Positions 25,211 through 34,414 of a stretch of 64,000 nt of DNA are shown piece by piece; the first letter of the stretch is position 1; each line of letters opens with the position of its first letter. The stretch is from positions 166,191-230,190 of the forward strand of contig JAJVHV010000002.1 in assembly GCA_022072445.1 (NCBI GenBank), written 5' to 3'. The position numbers and the translations under genes were made by a program. The notes under the pieces were generated by a model. The model was not told the origin of the DNA and made no database searches. It worked only from the letters and a program-made list of their open reading frames with translations. The stretch is from Phycisphaerae bacterium (GTDB lineage Bacteria; Planctomycetota; Phycisphaerae; UBA1845; Fen-1342).

Positions 25211-27588
25211 TTGCCAACGCTCTCCAGCACGCTCCGCTCGACGACCACGACGTCGCCATCCTCGTAGACCAATTGGCTGGCGACACGCTCGAAGGCCCAG
25301 TCGTTGATCGCCTCCAGCGCCCCCGACAGCATGTGGCCGTGCCGGCGGGCGAGCGCATCGGCCTCGCCGTGCGGCCAGCGCTCCATCGCGACCAGTTCTG
25401 CGTAGAAAGAGGCATACCTCGCTGGCGGACCGGCTGCGGGCGCCGCGGCGGCGACCTCCGACCCGCGCGCCGTACGCGCGGCAATCGGCATCGTCGCTAC
25501 CGCGACGGGAGAATGGGGCGACGGCGGCCGACGTGGCTCGACCGATTCGCCTATAGGCTCCCCATCGGCATGCTCCGCCTCCGCTCTCATGGCCTCAGCC
25601 AGCAGCACGCTGACCTCGCGCGTCTCCTCCATGATGCTCATGATGCGCGCGCGATCCAGGGTGATGACGCCTTCCGCGGCCCGCGCTGCGGGGATTCTCT
25701 CGCCAACTGGAGCTGGTCGTCCGGTGATAACCGGCACGGGAGTTTCAGCCACAGACGGCGCGAGTTCCCCGATGATCGCTTCCAGCAGGTCGGGCGGCAG
25801 GTCCAATGCGCGAAAACAGCGACGTAGCGCCGCCAATTCGCCTTTGCTGATGACGCCATCGATTCCGGCCACGGCCACGAGCAAGCGACCAATCGCACGC
25901 CGTCCATCGACGTCCAGGACTGCCTGAAGTCGCTTCCCCAGCCCGCCGACATCCGACCCGGTTTTCAGAAGCAGCTCTCGAAGCGCTTCCAGCCGGCGAC
26001 GCTCATGCTCGTTGAGCTGAAAGCCCGTTTCGATCTGTCCCATCACGCGCCCAAGCTCCGCGTCATCAATTCGACCGTCGGCTTCCGCGATCTCGATGCC
26101 CAAACGAAGGATGCATGCGGCGCCGCCATACCGCCGGTAGTCGGGTTCGCCTTCGTACGCGTGCGGGAACACGGCCAGGAGATCGTCCCAGGCGTAGTTT
26201 CGTCCCGTGAGCCGAACATCGGGCTCGACTGCGAATCCAGCGTGCTCTGCCGTCGCAGATACGCTCTGACTCTGCCTGGCGGTCAACTTGGCGCGCTGTT
26301 CGAAGCCGAGCGCCGTCGCAAGATCGCTCGCTCGCACGAATGTATGCCCAGTCTCGTCCGTGTTCTTGGCCACCAGGGCGCAGATTGCGGGTGACTGTGG
26401 GTGGTCAATACCCGCGCGGAGCTCGGGGGGCATCGCCTCCCAGGCTTCCGCAGTGAGCGTTTCGGGCATCCCTTCGCGGGCGACGCTACTGAGCTTGCGC
26501 AGCTCGGCGACGCAGTCGTTCCAAATCTCGGAAAGCCGCTGAAACTGGCTCGGAATTCCCAGGGGATTCGAGATTACCGCCGTCACGGGCTGAAGCGCTG
26601 CACTCGCCGGCCTGTAGGTCACCTGTCGAGCGCGTTTGGATGATTTCAGGATCATCCCCTTCTCGAATTCAGCCTCGACACGCCGCGTGAAAAGCGTCCG
26701 GAACTGTTCGTTCAGCCGCCGCACGACGACACTGCGTTGCGATAGCGGCGATTCCTGCGCAATCACGTACGCCATCCACGGCCGCAGCGCTTCCTGTCGA
26801 TCGACAAACCAGGCCAGCGCGGCCGCGAGCGAGTCCTCGGACCAGGTTGTCGTGGATTGCACGAGCGCCTTCACGTGCCCGCGATCGAGCTTCGTAGGCC
26901 GAACCGCCACGAGGTACCAGAGGAAAGCGGAGCTGTAGTTCTGGAAGCTGCGACTGCGCGTTTGCGATTGCGCAGCATGCATCGAGCGCAGGCGCTGGAC
27001 TTCCGCGAATACGAGGTCATGATCGGTGTCGTCAACCAGCGTGCGGCGCTCCAGGCCGTAGTAGTAGACGAACAAGTAACCGTCGCTGGGTGGAAGCGCC
27101 TTGCGATCGGACGCGAGCCATTTCAGGTAAACGTAACGCTGCTCCGGCGTCATCTGCGCGTACCAGGGCCAATACGGAAGCGGCGGAGCATCCGCCGCGG
27201 CGGCGGCCCGTAGCGACCGATCGACCTGCGATGGGTCGATAGCCTGGCCCGTTCGCTCCCTGCGGTCGGGGGCGCCGAAGTACGTCAGGGGATCGCGGAC
27301 CTCGAAGCCGTGGACACCGACAACCTCGCCCCGCCCGCACCACCGAAACGGCTCCGTAGGTGCGGCGATGCGGGGCTCGGCCTTGGCCCTACTCGGCTGG
27401 ACGGACACGCTCACAGAGAAGGGCCCCGATGGCCCCGTGTCGGATCCTCCGTCTGCCCCTCGGCGCTCGCGACGTACAGCAACGTCCCTGGGCATGCTGC
27501 TCTGCCCGGACCGACGCCCGGAAGCGCGAGACGCGACGATCACGCAGACGATGACGACGATCGTCAAGAAGATGAGGAACCCGGTCAT
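25207..27588 (-). CDS. sngA: Shango-like SngA: TerB-domain protein with N-terminal membrane anchor
   Basis: A 793-residue protein. It begins with one strong transmembrane helix (MTGFLIFLTIVVIVCVIVAS). A linker of about 70 residues leads to a TerB-N domain (about 85-300) containing PLPYWPWYAQMTPEQRYVYL and LFVYYYGLERR. A TerB-like helical domain lies near 480-620 (RLGIEIAEADGRIDDAELG and a second VAGIDGVISKGEL repeat, both tellurite-resistance-type metal-binding loops). The last about 60 residues form a TerB-C type end (YASFYAELVAMERW). I chose ATG 27588 over 27612 because it places the helix at the start. It is the promoter-proximal gene of the three. A membrane-anchored TerB protein suggests that the complex assembles at the inner membrane. 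Confidence 0.85.
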   Translation of the reverse strand: MTGFLIFLTIVVIVCVIVASRASGRRSGQSSMPRDVAVRRERRGADGGSDTGPSGPFSVSVSVQPSRAKAEPRIAAPTEPFRWCGRGEVVGVHGFEVRDPLTYFGAPDRRERTGQAIDPSQVDRSLRAAAAADAPPLPYWPWYAQMTPEQRYVYLKWLASDRKALPPSDGYLFVYYYGLERRTLVDDTDHDLVFAEVQRLRSMHAAQSQTRSRSFQNYSSAFLWYLVAVRPTKLDRGHVKALVQSTTTWSEDSLAAALAWFVDRQEALRPWMAYVIAQESPLSQRSVVVRRLNEQFRTLFTRRVEAEFEKGMILKSSKRARQVTYRPASAALQPVTAVISNPLGIPSQFQRLSEIWNDCVAELRKLSSVAREGMPETLTAEAWEAMPPELRAGIDHPQSPAICALVAKNTDETGHTFVRASDLATALGFEQRAKLTARQSQSVSATAEHAGFAVEPDVRLTGRNYAWDDLLAVFPHAYEGEPDYRRYGGAACILRLGIEIAEADGRIDDAELGRVMGQIETGFQLNEHERRRLEALRELLLKTGSDVGGLGKRLQAVLDVDGRRAIGRLLVAVAGIDGVISKGELAALRRCFRALDLPPDLLEAIIGELAPSVAETPVPVITGRPAPVGERIPAARAAEGVITLDRARIMSIMEETREVSVLLAEAMRAEAEHADGEPIGESVEPRRPPSPHSPVAVATMPIAARTARGSEVAAAAPAAGPPARYASFYAELVAMERWPHGEADALARRHGHMLSGALEAINDWAFERVASQLVYEDGDVVVVERSVLESVGK

Positions 27589-27733
27589 GCCGATTGCTCC
27601 GCCAGTTCTCAAAAAGCGAGCGGCTCGCGGTTCGGACCTAAGCGGTCTACGCGACCAACAAGACCCGTACCGGCGCGGGATAACCTGCCAGCATCGTAAC
27701 CCTCAAGCGCTCACGGGCAAAGAGTCGGCGCGA

Positions 27734-28171
27734 TCAACGCGGGACCGTGGCCACCGTCGCGAGGGCGGAGAACTCGCGCAACTGTTCGTTCCGGTCGGCA
27801 AGTCGAGCAACGCTACGCAGCGCCGGCTCTGCAGGAATCGACCGGTGCGTCGTGGCGGGCATGGAGAGGATCGCCTCGTGAATCTCGGGCGCAAGCCGTA
27901 GCAGGCCCATGATCTGCGTGACGCGGGCCCGGCTGACGCCTTCGCGCCGGGCGATCTCGGCCTGGCTGGCAACCTCGCACGACTCCAACATGGCCCTCCA
28001 GGCTTGGGCCTTGCGAAGCAGCTCTGCGACGCGAGGCGGTCGGAGCTCCCTCAGAGGTCTGGGCTTTGCCCGGCGCGGTGGCGCGCCGATCACGACGCGG
28101 TCGGCGGCCACGCGGCGCGTAAAAGCGCCCACCCGGCCCGTCGGGAACGCCGGGTTCGGCCCCAGGGCCAC
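27734..28171 (-). CDS. ParB/KorB-like HTH protein of a recombinase module
   Basis: At least 145 residues from GTG 28171. The frame stays open upstream to about 28316, with plausible sequence (EVVFRIVHIADPDQTPAAHR), so the true start may be further 5'. A KorB/ParB-type HTH is clear: EIARREGVSRARVTQIMGLLRLAPEI. From memory, such proteins follow serine recombinases and DUF2924 genes in many bacterial mobile modules. Here no recombinase precedes it on this strand, so it is a leftover of a decayed module. It may still bind DNA. Confidence 0.7.
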   Translation of the reverse strand: MALGPNPAFPTGRVGAFTRRVAADRVVIGAPPRRAKPRPLRELRPPRVAELLRKAQAWRAMLESCEVASQAEIARREGVSRARVTQIMGLLRLAPEIHEAILSMPATTHRSIPAEPALRSVARLADRNEQLREFSALATVATVPR

Positions 28172-28342
28172 CTCTACCGCTTGGTCGCGGTGCGCAGCCG
28201 GCGTCTGGTCCGGGTCCGCGATGTGGACGATCCGGAAAACGACCTCCGGCTCGGCCCATCCCGGCCGCCGGCGACGCGTCTGGCGGCCCGCCGTCGCAGT
28301 TCGAGCAGTGTTACATTCGGGGAGATTGGGACTGGGTTGCCA

Positions 28343-28480
28343 ATCTGGCGACCCACCAGTTAGCGGCCGAACCCCGGTGGAGAGAGTTCGCCGGGATCTT
28401 TGTTTAACGCGAGCGTTTCCAACGGTTTACGTGAAGGCGGCGGGTGGTGCGATCGGCGAGAGAGCGCGGTGTTCGGCTCG
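28343..28480. repeat. Dispersed repeat, copy 1
   Basis: About 138 bp aligned by eye with copy 2 (36453-36590). Both share TCTGGCGACC, then CAGTTAG, then an imperfect hairpin of ACCCCGG/CCGGGAT type followed by T-rich sequence. The core follows (GTTTAACGC...CAACGGTTTACG at 28402-28430), and then GGCGAGAGAGCG. Copy 3 at 38350 shares the core and the end. The function is unknown; it may be a recombination site or a transposable remnant. Confidence 0.6.
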
Positions 28481-28566
28481 ATTGGCGGTCGCGTGCCGCA
28501 GACGACGCCCCGATCGGGACGGGGACTCTCGGATTCTCTGTTAAACGAATGCCTCCAGTTCAGACC

Positions 28567-28596
28567 CCCGTTACATTCGCCCCCGAATGCAACGGG
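28567..28596. repeat. 13-bp inverted repeat (hairpin)
   Basis: CCCGTTACATTCG and CGAATGCAACGGG pair with one mismatch around a CCCC loop. GTTACATTCG also occurs at 28312-28321. There is no T-run, so a simple terminator is unlikely; an operator or recombinase-binding site is possible. Confidence 0.4.
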
Positions 28597-28933
28597 CGCG
28601 GAACGGCCACGACGAGCTCGCCGCCGACCGGGGCGTCCCTTCCGCCCTGTCGCTCTCCGCACCCAAGCAGTCAAACTCGGACTCATAGCGTTGACGAACC
28701 GCGAGGCGTGCGGTACGAGAGCAACCGCGCTAATGGTCGCAGGCGTGCGATGTTTGCCGCAGCGTGAACGCGCGTAATCCCCGCGCTGGACGCCGAGATT
28801 CCGCACGCCGGCTTCGATCCGCTACCTCCGCGTCACGCGAGGCGCACTTGCGACGCCATAGAATCGACGATCGCCGCGATTCCTGGCGCCCCATTAGACG
28901 CCCTCGCATACCCGCACACTTGGTGAACTTTGC

Positions 28934-31522
28934 ATGAGCGCACGCCCTAATGAACCGGAAGCCTCAACCTTTCACACGGTGCTAGGCAAGATTCAGCGTA
29001 TGAAGGAGTCCGCGTTTACGAAGCACATACTTGAACCGCTTCTGGGAGCAATGGGATATGAACGAATAGATAACACCCACGGCCCCGGCGAGGAAGGGAT
29101 CGACCTTGTCTGCGTCAAAGATGACGATTGGGGTGTCCCCAGCGTAACAGTTGTTCAAGTAAAGAGGTACAAACCATCCAAACGGGCCGCAGACTCCAGA
29201 AGTTATTACGAACTGGTTCGGCAGCTTGCCGCGGCGGGAGAGAAAGAGCTTCCAATCGGAGGTGGGCGCCGAGCGCATCCATCGTGTGTCTGCTTTGTGA
29301 CACCCTACGTGATCGATATACCTACGCTTAAGACTCGATTCGATGGCGAATCCGACTTGAGGCGCCACAGCCTCACAATCGTGGATGGCCTACAACTGGT
29401 TAAGATGGTCAAGATTCATCTGCCGTCCGTCTACCGAGACTTGGCCGGAGACGCGGCAGTCATCCACTCGACCGTCCTGTCGACGCTCGACAACCGAATT
29501 CTCATGCGCGCGTTGGAAGCTACGGAGTTGCGGGCGCTGCACACTTTTTACGCGGATCTCGGGCTTGCTGTACATGGTCCGTGCTTTCGTTTGCTTAGCC
29601 TGTCTGCGGGCGCAGTCGACACACTCGCATTGCCGGTGTCGGCATCGGAGTGGCCAGGCGTACGCAGCGCGCTCGGCGCTTTCCGCCGAGCACTCGGGTT
29701 TGAGCTGCAATGCGAGCCTTCGCGGAGCATAGAACGGCAGTTGCGCCTCCGCGATGAGCGAGCCCGCAGGGTGCATCAGATGCGCCTCGCGCACGAGCGG
29801 CGCGTAGCCAGCGTCACACAGTCGATTGACGATGCGATGAAGGCGATCCTCGATCTACGCGAGTCGGACGACCTCCGCCAGCCTATGCGCGTGGGATACG
29901 GCGAAGCACGGCACAAACTCGACACACTGTATCACAAGCTGCTTGAATTCGGCCATCCGCCTGAGCTAGCGTCGCTTCTCGGTTACGACTCAAGCCATCA
30001 GCAAGTGCGAACAGCCTTTGCAGCTATTCAATCGCGACTCGAAGCCTGGTTTCGGTCGCAGGGGTCCCTCGATGACTTAAGGAACATCGTGGTCGCGTGC
30101 GGCGCCACGGCAGAAAGAGAATTCAGAAAGCTCCGTGACCAGAGTCCCTGGGGCGCGTATCAACGCGACGAGTTGCAGGCTGCGCTCGTGCGAGCCACAA
30201 AGGCGGCGTCAGTCGATCCCTCTGAGATATCGACGATCATCGCCGATGTGGTCCGCGACGCCCTATCAAGGCCGAAGCTCAAAAAGGCCCTTCGCTCATT
30301 CGTCGCCGCCATCGCATCGCGAAACACCCTTCCGCGGGATCCTGGTGGCCATGCAACCGAGGAACCAACGGTCGTGCTCCATCTAAAGCTCAAGGAACTC
30401 GTCGCGACATGTGGCGCAGAGCGCGCCGCAATAGAGGGAGCCATCGCGGCCTATCAGACCAACTCATCGAGCGCACAGAAGCTGCGCGAATTGTTTGGGC
30501 ATCTACAGCGGCTCACCGATGCGGCGCGTGCCCTATTGCGGGACCCTCGTCTGGCCGCCGCACTGGATCTTCCGCGAGCTGAAACCTCGGACACCGAGGC
30601 AACGTATCGTCTGTCACTGCCACTAGCGGGCGTCCTCCAGTCCGGCGCACATATCGCTGTCTATGGTGAAGCTGGCGCCGGCAAAACAACGAGCCTTCAG
30701 ATGTACGCCCGCCGGAAAATCCTGTCATCTCCGGATGGCGAGCTCGTGCTTTTTGTGCCGACCAGCCGTCTCCCGGTGGGCGCGCTTCCCTTGGAGGAGC
30801 GCGTGCGCGTGTACCTGTCGAGCATAGGAATATCCATAACGACGCAGTTGTGGGTTCATTATTTGCGCGCCGAAAGGGTCACGCTTCTTCTCGATGGGAT
30901 TGACGAAGCCATTGTCGCAATACCGACAGTTCTTGAAGAAGTCGAGGCGCTAGCCACGCGGTACCCTCGCTGTCAGATAGTCGTGTCGTCTAGGACATCG
31001 GGAACCGTTGTAGCGCGCGTGCCGTTTGTTGGCGTGACGCTATTGCCATTTACGAATCGGCAGCGGTCGACATTCGTGCGTAGGTGGTTTCGGGCAGAAA
31101 GAGCGAGGGCGGATGGCATATTGCATCACCTGGAGGCCCACACTGACGTCGCCGAGATCGTGCGAAACCCGCTGTTGGCGACAATTCTGTGCGTGTTGGC
31201 GCAACATGGTGTACCCCTACCTCGAAGCGAAACAAGGCTCTATGAGGAGAGAATGCGTCTTCTTCTCGGGCAATACGACATCTATAAGGGCGTGCAACGG
31301 CTTCAAACGCACTCGACAGAGTTGGGCCGGCTAGCACAGGGCATCGCTTTTAGTCTCCACGAGCGGCGCACAAGGGCGATGGGGCTTGAGGACCTGTACC
31401 GAATCGCACAAAAGGTAATAGGGCGCGAACTCGACCCATTGGCTTGCACGATCGCAGTGAACGAACTAATCGATCCATGCGGTATTCTGCTGCCGATGGG
31501 TGCGAGCGGTGAGTACGGTCTA
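28934..31522 (+). pseudogene. Restriction endonuclease-NACHT NTPase, 5' part (split by IS630)
   Basis: 863 codons up to the IS insertion. The N-terminal about 150 residues are an Mrr/REase-type PD-(D/E)xK domain: EGIDLVCVKDDDWGVPSVTV followed by VQVKRYK, with D and QxK catalytic positions. A long helical region (about 150-560) leads to a NACHT-type NTPase. Its motifs are Walker A GEAGAGKTTS (about 578), Walker B VTLLLDGIDEA, sensor QIVVSSRTSG, and a winged-helix part. Such fusions are standalone antiphage effectors in which nucleotide binding gates DNA cleavage. The IS630 element at 31523 adds a stop soon after. The 3' remainder is at 32693-32971. Base composition is more AT-rich than the neighbours, which supports transfer. 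Confidence 0.85.
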
Positions 31523-32690
31523 GTGTAGTGTCTCACGAAGACTGCACGGTTTGAAGCGTCTCGTGTGCTCGGATGATTCTGGGCAGGATATCGGCCAGGT
31601 CGGCGGTCCAGACGAGCGGTTTGGGGTCGTCGTTGTGCGCATCGATGTAGCGATAGATGGCTTGCTCGAGCGCGGGCACGCTGTGGAAGGCTCCGTGGCG
31701 GATGCGTTTGGTGATGATCTCGCGGAACCAGCGTTCGATCAGGTTCAGCCAGGCGCTGCTGGTCGGGATGAAGTGCATGTGAACGCGTGGATGCCGCGCC
31801 AGCCAGGCTTGCACCTTGGGATGCTTGTGCGTGGCGTAGTTGTCGGCGATCAGGTGCAGGTCGAGTTCCGCCGGCGTCTGCCGATCGATCAGCTTGAGGA
31901 ACGCGAGCCACTCCTGGTGACGATGGCGTTGGAAGCACTTGCCGATCAGCTTGCCTTCGGCCAGCTCCAGGGCTGCGAACAGGGTGGTCGTGCCGTGCCG
32001 CACATAGTCGTGCGTCCTCGTCCCGCAGCGGCCGCGCTTGAGCGGCAGACCCGGCTGCGTGCGGTCCAGGGCCTGAATCTGGCTCTTTTCGTCCACGCAC
32101 AGCACCAAGGCGTGCTCCGGCGGCCGCAGGTACAGCCCGACCACGTCGATCAGCTTCTCGATGAACTGCGGGTCGCGACTGAGCTTGAAGGTCTCGACCC
32201 GATGCGGCTGGAGGTTGTGCGCCTTCCAGACACGCTGCACCATCGACTTGTCGAGGCCCAGGTGATCCGCCAGCGTTCGCACGCTCCAGTGCGTGGCGTT
32301 CGGCGGCGTCGTATCGAGCGTGACCCGCACAATCGTCTGGGCCCAGTGCCGCCGCTTGGTCGGCTTGGGCCCCCGCCCCGGGCGCTCGCGCTCCAGACCG
32401 ACCAGCCGCTCGGCCAGGAAGCGCTTCCGCCAACGCCACACGGTGACCGGATCGATGCTGAGCTTGTCGGCGATCGTCGCGTTGCGTTGACCCTCGGCCG
32501 CCATCAGCACCAGCCGCGCTCGCAGCACCTGCCGCGCCGGCAACGAGCGCGCCCGCGCCCAAACCCCCAGCGTTTCGCGCTCCTCAGCCGTCAGCGTGAT
32601 CTCAACGGACCTGCGCATCGCACGCATCCTCCTCAAAGAGTGCATTCGACGCGAGCAATCAATTATTGCACTAATGATGAGACATTACAC
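31523..32690 (-). mobile_element. IS630-family insertion sequence with TA duplication
   Basis: A 1168-bp element. The terminal inverted repeats are GTGTAGTGTCTCA (31523-31535) and the complement of TGAGACATTACAC (32678-32690), with 12 of 13 positions matching. It is flanked by TA at 31521-31522 and 32691-32692, the target duplication expected for IS630/Tc1-mariner elements. The single transposase gene is intact. Removing the element and one TA restores the interrupted gene in frame, so insertion is recent relative to any further decay. Confidence 0.93.
31533..32618 (-). CDS. IS630-family transposase
   Basis: A 361-residue transposase. An N-terminal HTH pair comes first: LTAEERETLGVWARARSL, then NATIADKLSIDPVTVWRWRKRF. 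A DDE domain follows with LVLCVDEKSQIQALDR (first Asp), LIADNYATHKHPKV (second Asp) and SAWLNLIERWFREI (Glu), the standard IS630 triad. AGGAGG lies 9 nt before ATG 32618, so I prefer it to upstream ATG 32645. All catalytic residues are present, so the element should be able to transpose. Confidence 0.95.
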   Translation of the reverse strand: MRRSVEITLTAEERETLGVWARARSLPARQVLRARLVLMAAEGQRNATIADKLSIDPVTVWRWRKRFLAERLVGLERERPGRGPKPTKRRHWAQTIVRVTLDTTPPNATHWSVRTLADHLGLDKSMVQRVWKAHNLQPHRVETFKLSRDPQFIEKLIDVVGLYLRPPEHALVLCVDEKSQIQALDRTQPGLPLKRGRCGTRTHDYVRHGTTTLFAALELAEGKLIGKCFQRHRHQEWLAFLKLIDRQTPAELDLHLIADNYATHKHPKVQAWLARHPRVHMHFIPTSSAWLNLIERWFREIITKRIRHGAFHSVPALEQAIYRYIDAHNDDPKPLVWTADLADILPRIIRAHETLQTVQSS

Positions 32691-32692
32691 TA

Positions 32693-32971
32693 GGTCATTT
32701 GCGGCACCAGGAGTTTCTTTCGAGCTGCGAGCTCGCCAGCGATCGGTTTATCAGCATCGCACCGCTTATTCTACAGGAATGGTGGCGGGGCGTGTTCGTT
32801 CTTTACGCGCAAGTCGCAAGGACGTTGACTCCCCTTTTTGAGGAGTTGGCTGAGTTCGGGGACCTGCGCCGCGCGGGAGCTACGGTGCGCGCGATGATAG
32901 CTGTGCGGCCGCCGAGTGAGCACCGGGATCTGACCGCGATCTTGCACGCTGCCGCCGGGAATTACGGGTAG
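32693..32971 (+). pseudogene. Restriction endonuclease-NACHT NTPase, 3' part
   Basis: 92 codons plus stop, continuing the frame broken at 31522. The joined reading runs EYGL|GHLRHQEFLSSCEL across the insertion, and the rest (LILQEWWRGVFVLYAQVA) is the usual helical end of NACHT proteins (GHL.xQE, WW..V..LY). The complete protein would be 955 residues. Without its own start this part is probably silent while the IS is in place. Confidence 0.85.
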
Positions 32972-33364
32972 CGCCATACACCTGGCTTGCCAAACCCGTG
33001 TTCGTGAAAGGAGGAGCGGCGACCCCAGAACCGTGGCAGGCTGTGCAAGTGTGCGCGGCTCACGGGCCTCGGCCCATTAGGCGAGCGCCACCGTCTGAGC
33101 ATGGGGCTGGCAGGGAAGGACGTAGGACCACGAGCGGCCTTCGATCCCACTGAGGCGCGCTCCACGGGGCGGCGAGAGAACGATCCGTGGAAATCGCCGC
33201 TGCACAGCACAGGTGGCGGGCCCGGGCGCCAACCGTCGACCATCCGGTTAACGCATCGCGTATATAACGATAGAGGCCCGCGCTCGGGAGCCCATACGCG
33301 CCGGACGACGCACCGGCCGCGGAGCGGAGGACGTCGTCGGCATTGACTCTTCGGAGAGATGCCG
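32972..33364. other. Intergenic region upstream of recombinase-module remnant
   Basis: No gene was found. The last about 100 bp (roughly 33250-33360) resembles the region upstream of the second copy of this module near 45000-45100: both contain GACGACGCACCGGC and a GCGTATATA/GCGTGTATC-like stretch, so a conserved promoter or leader is likely. Confidence 0.45.
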
Positions 33365-33583
33365 ATGGCCACGCGCCGCATCATCATCGACCCCACCCAC
33401 CCAGCCGGAATGACGCCCGAGCAGCGTCGCGCCGAGTTGGCGAGCATCCTCGCCGTCGGCGTCATCCGGCACTTCGAGCAGCGACATCTCGCCCCCTTCC
33501 CAATGTCGGAAAACGCGGCGGATTCCGGCGAAACTCGCCTTGAGGTTCTTCCCGACCCTCGCCCTTATGGGCCCCGTGGTTAA
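33365..33583 (+). CDS. Small protein of the DUF2924/recombinase module
   Basis: 72 residues: MATRRIIIDPTHPAGMTPEQ, then RRAELASILAVGVIR and an ending DSGETRLEVLPDPRPYGP. A near-identical protein start is present at 45101. From memory, this small ORF regularly precedes DUF2924 genes in recombinase modules of several phyla, and its function is unknown. GGAGAG 6 nt upstream supports ATG 33365. The DUF2924 gene follows 33 nt later. Confidence 0.65.
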   Translation: MATRRIIIDPTHPAGMTPEQRRAELASILAVGVIRHFEQRHLAPFPMSENAADSGETRLEVLPDPRPYGPRG

Positions 33584-33616
33584 CGCCTTGCGAGAGCGCG
33601 AGAGAAAGGAGAACGC

Positions 33617-34105
33617 ATGGCGCTGAATATTGCAAAAGAGATCGCGGACCTGAAGCAGATGACCGTCCGCGAACTGCGCGAGAAGTACGAGGGCGTGTTC
33701 GGCGAACCGACGCGGGCCGGGAACAGGGACTGGCTGTTCAAGCGGATCGCGTGGCGGATTCAGGCTCTGGCCGAGGGCGACCTGTCGGAGCGCGCCCGCC
33801 AACGGGCCGAGTTCCTCGCCCGCGACGCCGACCTGCGGACCACGGCGCCGCGGACGGTGCTGGCAGCGGCTGGCGGGAACGGCAACGGCAGCGCGGCCAA
33901 GTGGAACGGCGAGCGCGGGGCGAAGCCGGTGTCGGCGCTCACCGACGAGCGCGTTCCGCCGCCGGGGACGCTCTCCTGTATGGCGGAACGCTCCAGGAAG
34001 AATTTGAACTTTCTCCCGCGAAGGTGTACCGGTACTATCGGTGCCGTGCTACCGGGGGCGGCCAGCCACCGTGTCGCGGCGTGCAGTTTCCAGCCCATAC
34101 TGTAG
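33617..34105 (+). pseudogene. DUF2924 gene, 3' end replaced
   Basis: The first about 110 residues are a clear DUF2924 protein: MTVRELREKYEGVFGEPTR, WLFKRIAWRIQALAEGDLS and ERARQRAEFLARDADLR. After VPPPGTL (about residue 117) the normal ending of the family is absent and the frame runs through unrelated sequence to 34105. At that point another frame begins to encode a recombinase tail. This looks like a deletion that fused the start of DUF2924 to the end of the following recombinase gene. Confidence 0.75.
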
Positions 34106-34398
34106 AACAGTGCATAACGCGCATGCTCTGCGATACGGCGACCTGGCAGGGGCTGCTCAGGCAAAGACCCGGGCTAACACATCGTGCGGCGGAGTTACGC
34201 GAAACTTGGATCGCGCTCGATAGCTCGGAGCAGGAACACCTCATGGATCATTTTGTCGCCAGCGTGCGCCTCGATGATCAGCGCGGCACGATGTCGGTCG
34301 ATTTCGCGCCGGCGCTCTTCGAGGCAGTTGCCCGGGCGGCCGCGGATTCCCGGACAAAACGCCGCCCCACCAGCCGGAAGTCTGGCACGAATCAATGA
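33970..34398 (+). pseudogene. Serine recombinase C-terminal remnant
   Basis: About 140 codons in a different frame from DUF2924. YRYYRCRATGGGQPPC resembles the zinc-ribbon of large serine recombinases. It is followed by VQFPAHTVEQCITRM, WQGLLRQRPGL and a final VRLDDQRGTMSVDF strand pattern, as in recombinase C-termini. The catalytic N-terminal and middle parts (some 300 residues) are missing, so it is non-functional. The left boundary is approximate. Confidence 0.7.
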
Positions 34399-34414
34399 GC
34401 GAGCGGTCTGAGCA

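Larger units (their letters stand above)
28301..28933. other. Intergenic region with repeat copy 1 and a hairpin
   Basis: No convincing gene was seen here; the open frames are short, Arg-rich and lack good start sites. The stretch holds the first copy of a three-copy dispersed repeat and a separate 13-bp hairpin, annotated separately. This is the place where a recombinase belonging to the HTH gene to the left would be expected. Confidence 0.5.

Noticed and set aside
28360..28806. Open frames on both strands around 28.4-28.8 kb
   Set aside because: They are low-complexity, Arg/Pro-rich, without ribosome binding sites, and overlap the dispersed repeat.
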